From: Hypholoma sublateritium FD-334 SS-4
Lineage: Eukaryota > Basidiomycota > Agaricomycetes > Agaricales > Strophariaceae
Assembly (NCBI GenBank): GCA_000827495.1
Contig: KN817570.1
Span: forward strand, 147,149 to 211,148
Reading direction: 5' to 3'
Length of the DNA stretch: 64,000 nt
This document shows, one piece after another, positions 58,582 to 64,000 of the stretch. Numbering within the stretch: position 1 is the stretch's first letter; each line of letters opens with the position of its first letter. The notes beneath the pieces are model-generated. The model searched no databases, was not told where the DNA came from, and worked only from the letters and a program-made list of their open reading frames with translations. Position numbers and translations under genes: made by a program.

Positions 58582-61500
58582 ATGTCTTTCAACCGGAATA
58601 GCAATGTCCCAAGCACACCATCTGCTTCGAGAGCCGTCCGACCAACACCGTTTACTCCGAAACGACCACTGTCTGCGCAGTCTACTGGATCGACAGCATC
58701 TGTATCCACCGCAAGCTCAAGCTCAGCTGACCAACTCGCTGCGCGCCTCTCACGCGTCAACACACCGATCTTGCTAAATTCGACGCACAAGAAGTACAAG
58801 GCTCCTCTGTCTGTTGAATCGCGAAGCAAGATTTCCTCCTCATCTTTCAAGCCTAAATCTACATTGACACCAGTTCCTGGTACACCGACCAAGAAGGAAG
58901 GATCCCAGAGCCGTCCGCGAACGCCGAACACGCCCCGGAGTCGCAGTGGGGCAGAGAGCCCCTGCTTGATGCCCGCGGCCAGCGAGATGGACGTCAGCAA
59001 CGTGGATCCGGAGCAAGTACTTGTTGATTCCGAGACGGTCGAGCCAGGAGATGTCAGTGCAGAAATTGACGAGTCATGGTTGAGAAGCATTAAACACGAC
59101 CATGGCAAAGACGACAAAGTCATGGTATCTATCCGGTAAGATCAATACACATTCAATGCGTCAACCCTGCAACTCACCCCTTATAACAGTATTCGACCGA
59201 CCGATTCTACCTCAGCATGGCTTCCCAACACCTTGACCAACTCGCTGAACCTCGACCCGAACTGCGCTCGAAATGCATCGTCCACCAGCACCGCTTCCGC
59301 CGCGACTTTTAACTTCGATGCCATCTTGACGGGAACACCAAATAAGCCTATTTATACAACAGTAGCTCGCTCGCATGTGCAAGCTGCCATGGAGGGCTAC
59401 AACGCCGTCATATTCGCGTACGGACAGACGGCCTCGGGAAAGACTTTCACCCTATCGGGAGACGACGCCGAGCCGGGAATCATCCCGCGCGCTATGCGCG
59501 ACGTGTTCGGCTTCATCAAAGGGACACCAAAGCGAGAATATTTACTACGCTGCAGTTATCTTGAGATATACAATGAGACGATCATCGACCTCCTCGCGCC
59601 GCCCATGATGGCAAAGGCGACGCCAGTCCAGATACAAGGCGGTGCAGGGGGCGACGTCGTTCTGGCGCCCTTGCGCGAGGAGGTCGTCACGAGTCTGAAG
59701 GGCGTCAAAGAGGTCATGAAGCGCGGCGAAGGAAACAGGCGCACAGCATGCACCGACTGGAACGAGCGGTCGAGTCGCAGTCACAGCGTGTTCCGCTTGG
59801 TGATTGAGAGCAGGGAACGGGGCTCTTCGGCTCCATCAGACGATGATGATGACGATTCGGTATCAACTGCGCCCATGAATGGGCATGCATCTGGATTGAA
59901 CGGTCGACAAACGCCCGGATTAGGGGGTCGACAAACGCCTGGTTTGAATCGGAGTCAGACTCCAGGACCAGGTGGCCCAAAGCTGCAAGCACGCGGGGGA
60001 AGGAGTGTACAAACATCTGTTTTGGTATGTCCTTTTAGCCGAGATATCTGTCGAGGTACAAATCTAATGTCTCGTAGAGTTTGATTGATCTTGCCGGGTC
60101 TGAAAAGGCCACTTCGGACAAGGAAAGAACTAGGGAAGGAAAGTATATCAATACTAGGTCAGTGTTTTGAACAGAAATTTGGTGGAAAGACTACTCACGC
60201 TCAGAATATTTGCCCAGTTTGCTGACACTGGGTACCGTTATTGGAACGCTCGCAGAGAATGCCGGAAAGAAGAAATCCGACCACGTTCCCTACCGCAATT
60301 CTAAGTTAACGCGCATGCTTCAGCCCTCACTCTCCGGAAATGCACGAATCAGCGTCATCTGCACCATTAATCCCGATGCAAGTGCTGTCTCCGAGAGTAT
60401 GAGCACTTTACTGTTTGCCAAGAGGATCAAGAACGTTCAGGTGATACTATTTAATTTTTGGTTATGAGAAACAGAGCTTATAATATCTTTGATCCCAGCT
60501 GAATGCTAAAAAGAAAGAAGTCGTCGACACCGACGCTCTGATTGAACGCTATCGCAAAGAGATAGAAGAGTTGAAAGCAAGACTTGCAGAGCGCGAAGCA
60601 GACGTCCCAGTCCGAAATCGTCGCCTCTCTGCAAGAGAGGTAAGGCTATCTTTCTCTGGATTTAGAATTTATTAAAGCTTGTCTTGCCAGCAACTCGACG
60701 AGTCCAAGGCGATGCACGACCTCAACGGCAGAATTCAGCAACTGACAAAGCTTATCCTAACGAGCGCCACCATCGACGAGAACAAAGAGGGCGACAGCGA
60801 GAGCAGGCCTGCAAGTCCCGTCAAAATTGATTTCGACATGTCGCCGTACCAGCTGCAGCAGGAACTTCTCGCTGCACGCCTCCAGGTCGAATCCCAGGCG
60901 AACCAGATACTGTCACTCGAAGCCTCGCTCCTGGCCCGACCATCGTTGCCTGCGGATGCAACTTCCGACGAGAAGGATAGGTTGATTGCCGAGCAAACGA
61001 AAACAATTCGAGAGCTTGAGATCGCAATCCGCGGTTACGAGGATAATCTAGGTGAACCTTTGAGGAAGGTTAAGGAAGATGTAGAGAAAGAATGGTCAGA
61101 AAAGCTTGAGGAAGAGAAGAAGAAGAATGAAAAGAGCGAGAGATGGGCCGAGGAGGTTGTCAAAGCGTTAGAGAAAGAGAAAAAGGTTTGTTCCCAAAGC
61201 CATTTTATCTGTTATCAATTCTGATTTTTGCTTTCTTATTCCGCAGACACGACAAGCGCTCGAAGAGGAACGACGTGCCCTTGCGGCTTTCGTGTCTAAA
61301 TTCGATGCCCTAGGGCTGGGAATGGCCATCCCACCGTCGAAGTTGCGGCTACCTATGCCCACACCGGGCGGCGCAATGACAGCGTATGAACGGCGCCAAT
61401 CGCGATCTTTCTCCGGCACTGGCAGACTCTCCACAATCCCTGATGTCACCGTCGCTGATGATATGATGGGCGTACTAGAAAGCAGTCCGATGCGGCTCGG

Positions 61501-61735
61501 GCGTGGGGACGTACGCACGCAGCCAAGCCTGCTTGACCAGGCCATGCTCGAGGAATTCGATGGTGCGGGCGACATCAGTTTCGACGAGCTGGAAGTCGAA
61601 AAACAACTGATGGAAATGTCAGTGTATGTTCAGCCGGGCAGCGATGTCGCGACTAAGATGTTGAATGGACTTGACAAAGGTTCCCCGACGCGATCCAGGT
61701 CCGTGTTTGGCGACAAAGAGAATGTCCTCCCATAG
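58582..61735 (+). CDS. Kinesin-7-like motor protein
   Basis: Microtubule motor with an N-terminal ~185-residue Ser/Pro/Thr-rich leader (MSFNRNSNVPSTPSA). The motor domain has VSIRIRP, GYNAVIFAYGQTASGKTFTLSG (P-loop), NERSSRSHSVFRLVIES (switch I), SLIDLAGSE (switch II, reached by splicing 60024-60078), INTSLLTLGTVIGTLAE (spliced), and HVPYRNSKLTRMLQPSLSGNARISVICTINP. The neck and coiled coil follow (LNAKKKEVVDTDALIERYRKEIEELKARLAERE and later KKKNEKSERWAEEVVKALEKEKK). The best match in my memory is the CENP-E/Kip2 (kinesin-7) group. A ~60-residue acidic, RQTPGL-repeat insert lies between switch I and switch II. The tail ends with a conserved-looking FDELEVEKQLMEMSVYVQPG segment. Confidence 0.9.
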
Positions 61736-62109
61736 AGAGGATCGTTACCCTTCCTGGCATGTATCAACCTTCGCATGTTGGCTCACGGGATGAGTCGGCT
61801 GTGATGTATTTTTCTGAGCACTAATGCTTTTCATGGATTGATGTTTCTTGTTAGTGTAGTGTTCCTGTGTTGTTTTGTTTTTGAGTCTTCGATCGCATTG
61901 CTGTGTTTTTGCATACATCCATATTGTCTGATACCACCACTGATTGCAGTAACACCACTAACGAACAATTTACGCACTAAAAACTTCTCGGCGTTTGTTC
62001 ACCAATTTGTAAACTTAAGTGTGATTTCGGTGAGCAGGAGACCACAGATCCTTATAAGAATATGATTGTAGTGGAACCAGGATATCGATGAAAGCCAAAC
62101 TGTTTGCAT
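61736..62109. other. Intergenic between convergent genes
   Basis: T-rich shared 3' region of the kinesin and GFA genes. No gene. Confidence 0.5.
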
Positions 62110-62821
62110 TCAAGCTTCGTAAACATGGTGTTTCTTGTGCCAGCTTTCCAGAGAATCTGGGCCGTATTGAGTGTACTTTTCCTTGTTGCCTTCTGGAAGT
62201 TGAACATATGAAGGCTTAGAATCAAGTTGAATACAAGTCTGGGCACCATTATCAGCTTTTCAAATCACTGAAGGGAGTGTTTAATCACCATTATCTCTGG
62301 TGTGTCTAGCTCGGGAGAATCGATCGCTGAGGCGAATGGATGGATCAGATCAGGCCTATATGTATGATGCGATATTTTTTAACAAAGCTAAGCAAAAGAC
62401 AAACGGCGTACGTACCAAGTGTCATCGTAAAGCCAGAGCATACTGGAACATTTTTTGCAGAAATTACGTTGGGACGACGTGACCTTTTCACTGGGCGTGT
62501 CCCGATTTAAAACAGCTTTATATATGCTGAAAAGGACGTCGATGTGGTAAGTGCACCTGCCCTATGTGCAGCAAGGCGACAAACCTGATGTTCTCTCCGC
62601 CTTCTACTTTCAATGTCTTGCTATGACCGCCGAGGTTGATTGATCCCCCGACACCTCCGACCTTTCGACAAATTGAACATAGGCAGAGCTACATATACTG
62701 TTGAATTCGTTTTAGCTTTAAGTGCTTGGGCAGAGCTCACTTGATATGGTACGGGTGTGCTGGACTCAACTGAAAACCTTACAGATCCGCAATGACAACT
62801 TCCCTTCAGTTCGACAGGCAT
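62110..62821 (-). CDS. GFA-domain protein (glutathione-dependent formaldehyde-activating-like, CENP-V type)
   Basis: Five exons (62741-62821, 62585-62688, 62416-62526, 62289-62355, 62110-62238), every junction GT-AG and in frame, give 163 residues, a normal length. The zinc-binding Cys pattern is present: GSCHCGSVRFSVESS, CLCSICRKVGGVGGSINLGG, and NFCKKCSSMLWLYDDTWPDLIHPFASAID. The end SKPSYVQLPEGNKEKYTQYGPDSLESWHKKH is typical of fungal members. Family members bind zinc and some condense glutathione with formaldehyde, but most fungal ones are untested. The short first ORF alone would look like a fragment; splicing makes the gene whole. Confidence 0.9.
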
Positions 62822-64000
62822 AACTTGTTGTATTCAAGGCGCAAGTGTAACGGCGGTAATGTAGATTCTACCATTTGAAGTCGGGAGTCCGAATTAAAGA
62901 CATGCCCAAGACAGCAAACGCGATGATGACGAGCAAGTCCCGTGCATTTGGAGTACTCAGTGCACGGACCATCAATTGCAGCAAAAGCGCTCGGCTTGCT
63001 TGCCGAGGCTGAGATACAATTCCCGCTTCGGCGATTTCCGGAACTGTATATAAGGACGCGCCACCTTCTGCATCTTCTCCAGAAGAATTGCCACGCTGGT
63101 CGCCTTGATGACTCCTACCATCGACACAGTGCCTTTGACTCTTCGGAGTCATCTTTCTTCGAGAAAAGAACCAGAACTAGGAAATGTCTCGGCGCATATA
63201 ACCATGTCGGGGCATGTCGATTTAACGCTGGGACATCCGTTTTTTTCACCATTCCACTCTTTATGCATTCATTCCCTAGGTGAGCCTTTTTTGCTTTGCA
63301 TTTCGCCTATTCCCTACTTCTGTTCCTCAATGATTCTAAAATAAACTGATTTTAATGAGTCCAACATGTCTTTGACGTGGTTGCGGACAATTTCTTTGCT
63401 GAGACTCTTTCTATTTGACCTGTCGCCTTCTCTTGAAAACACGTTCTAATCATGTTTTTCTTCTAGCGTATATGTTATTCTCTCCTACTATCTGTGTATG
63501 TTACCACGCTGCCAATAAAAATTCTCTTTTCAAGTCGAATCAGTGATCCGGACACCCTGGTCGACTGACATTTGGTATTAAATCCGAGATGTGGAGACGT
63601 TCGCCAATCGAAGCAGATTTCACCCTGAATTTCGATGTTAGCTTGATGTTAGCATTGCCACCACGTTGTGTTGACTCTGATTCCTTCCTTCCTCTTAGCG
63701 GTGTCTCGGGCTTTTTAATCAAAGATAGTTTGTTGGTTCATGAGAATGCCTTGCCCACATCATGGTCTTTCCACCAGGAAGGGGTACGTGTCTCTGCAGT
63801 TTTGGTTATGCGTACTTCCCCGGCATTCCCATCTAACTAACTATCTAGCCCGCAACTGAGGAGGTCAATTAGGTATCTTATGAATAGCGCACTAAAAGTG
63901 CTCTGTTTACGATACACAAATACAAGGGACGTCGGATTATATCGACTTGGAACTCGAAGAAAAATCTTTGCATGCCTGTTGGCGCTATGGCGCTAAAGCG
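62822..64000. other. Terminal region, no certain gene
   Basis: Upstream of the GFA gene. A TATATAAGG at 63046-63054 on the plus strand is followed by an ATG at 63105 opening a 79-codon ORF with no recognisable domain; it might be the first exon of a small gene. Minus-strand ORF 62868-63152 is hydrophobic near its end and also unrecognised. The remainder to 64000 is AT-rich. Confidence 0.4.

Overview
The window is nuclear DNA of a filamentous basidiomycete, most likely an agaricomycete and possibly a polypore. Genes carry many 50-70 nt introns. The families include an agaricomycete-type F-box cluster, a HET-domain protein, SHO1, a GFA-fold protein and a uncharacterised family that I know only from agaricomycetes. 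A tyrosine-recombinase retrotransposon is also present. Scattered n bases and one 578-n gap show a draft assembly. Species placement is inference.

Layout. 0-5.2 kb: a possible decayed DNA transposon, an uncharacterised agaricomycete gene whose start codon is missing, and a HET-domain incompatibility protein. 5.7-12.5 kb: three tandem F-box paralogues on the minus strand; the middle one carries a 7-bp frameshifting duplication. Each intergenic spacer of the cluster holds a decayed copy of the 3' end of the next gene, GUT2, which marks the ancestral duplication unit. 13-21 kb: GUT2 (mitochondrial glycerol-3-phosphate dehydrogenase), SHO1 (osmosensor), an F-box-like gene and a short-chain dehydrogenase. 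22.5-29.2 kb: a Ngaro-like retrotransposon (gag, RT/RNase H, tyrosine recombinase) with A1...B1-A2-B2 split direct repeats. Its pol ORF is interrupted by a ~0.7 kb inverted-repeat element that carries degenerate telomere-like CCCTAA repeats. 30-38 kb: a Gln-rich single-pass membrane protein, another single-pass membrane protein, a methyltransferase, and a divergent pair of M43 metalloproteases of which one is a pseudogene. 40-64 kb: cofilin, a secreted carboxylesterase, POB3 (FACT), alpha-actinin, a very large RA-PH protein, a kinesin-7-like motor and a GFA-domain enzyme, with no certain gene after about 62.8 kb.

How the genes relate. Cofilin and alpha-actinin act on actin, the RA-PH protein probably on small-GTPase signalling to the membrane or cytoskeleton, and the kinesin on microtubules, so the right half is rich in cytoskeletal functions. 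POB3 and alpha-actinin are divergent with only 211 bp between start codons. SHO1 and GUT2 are neighbours on one strand, one sensing osmotic stress and the other breaking down glycerol 3-phosphate; a functional link is only suggestive. I found no rRNA, convincing tRNA or CRISPR array. The most novel structures are the nested retrotransposon with its overlapping stop/start ORFs, and the F-box/GUT2-tail triplication. I cannot claim a wholly new biological system from sequence alone.
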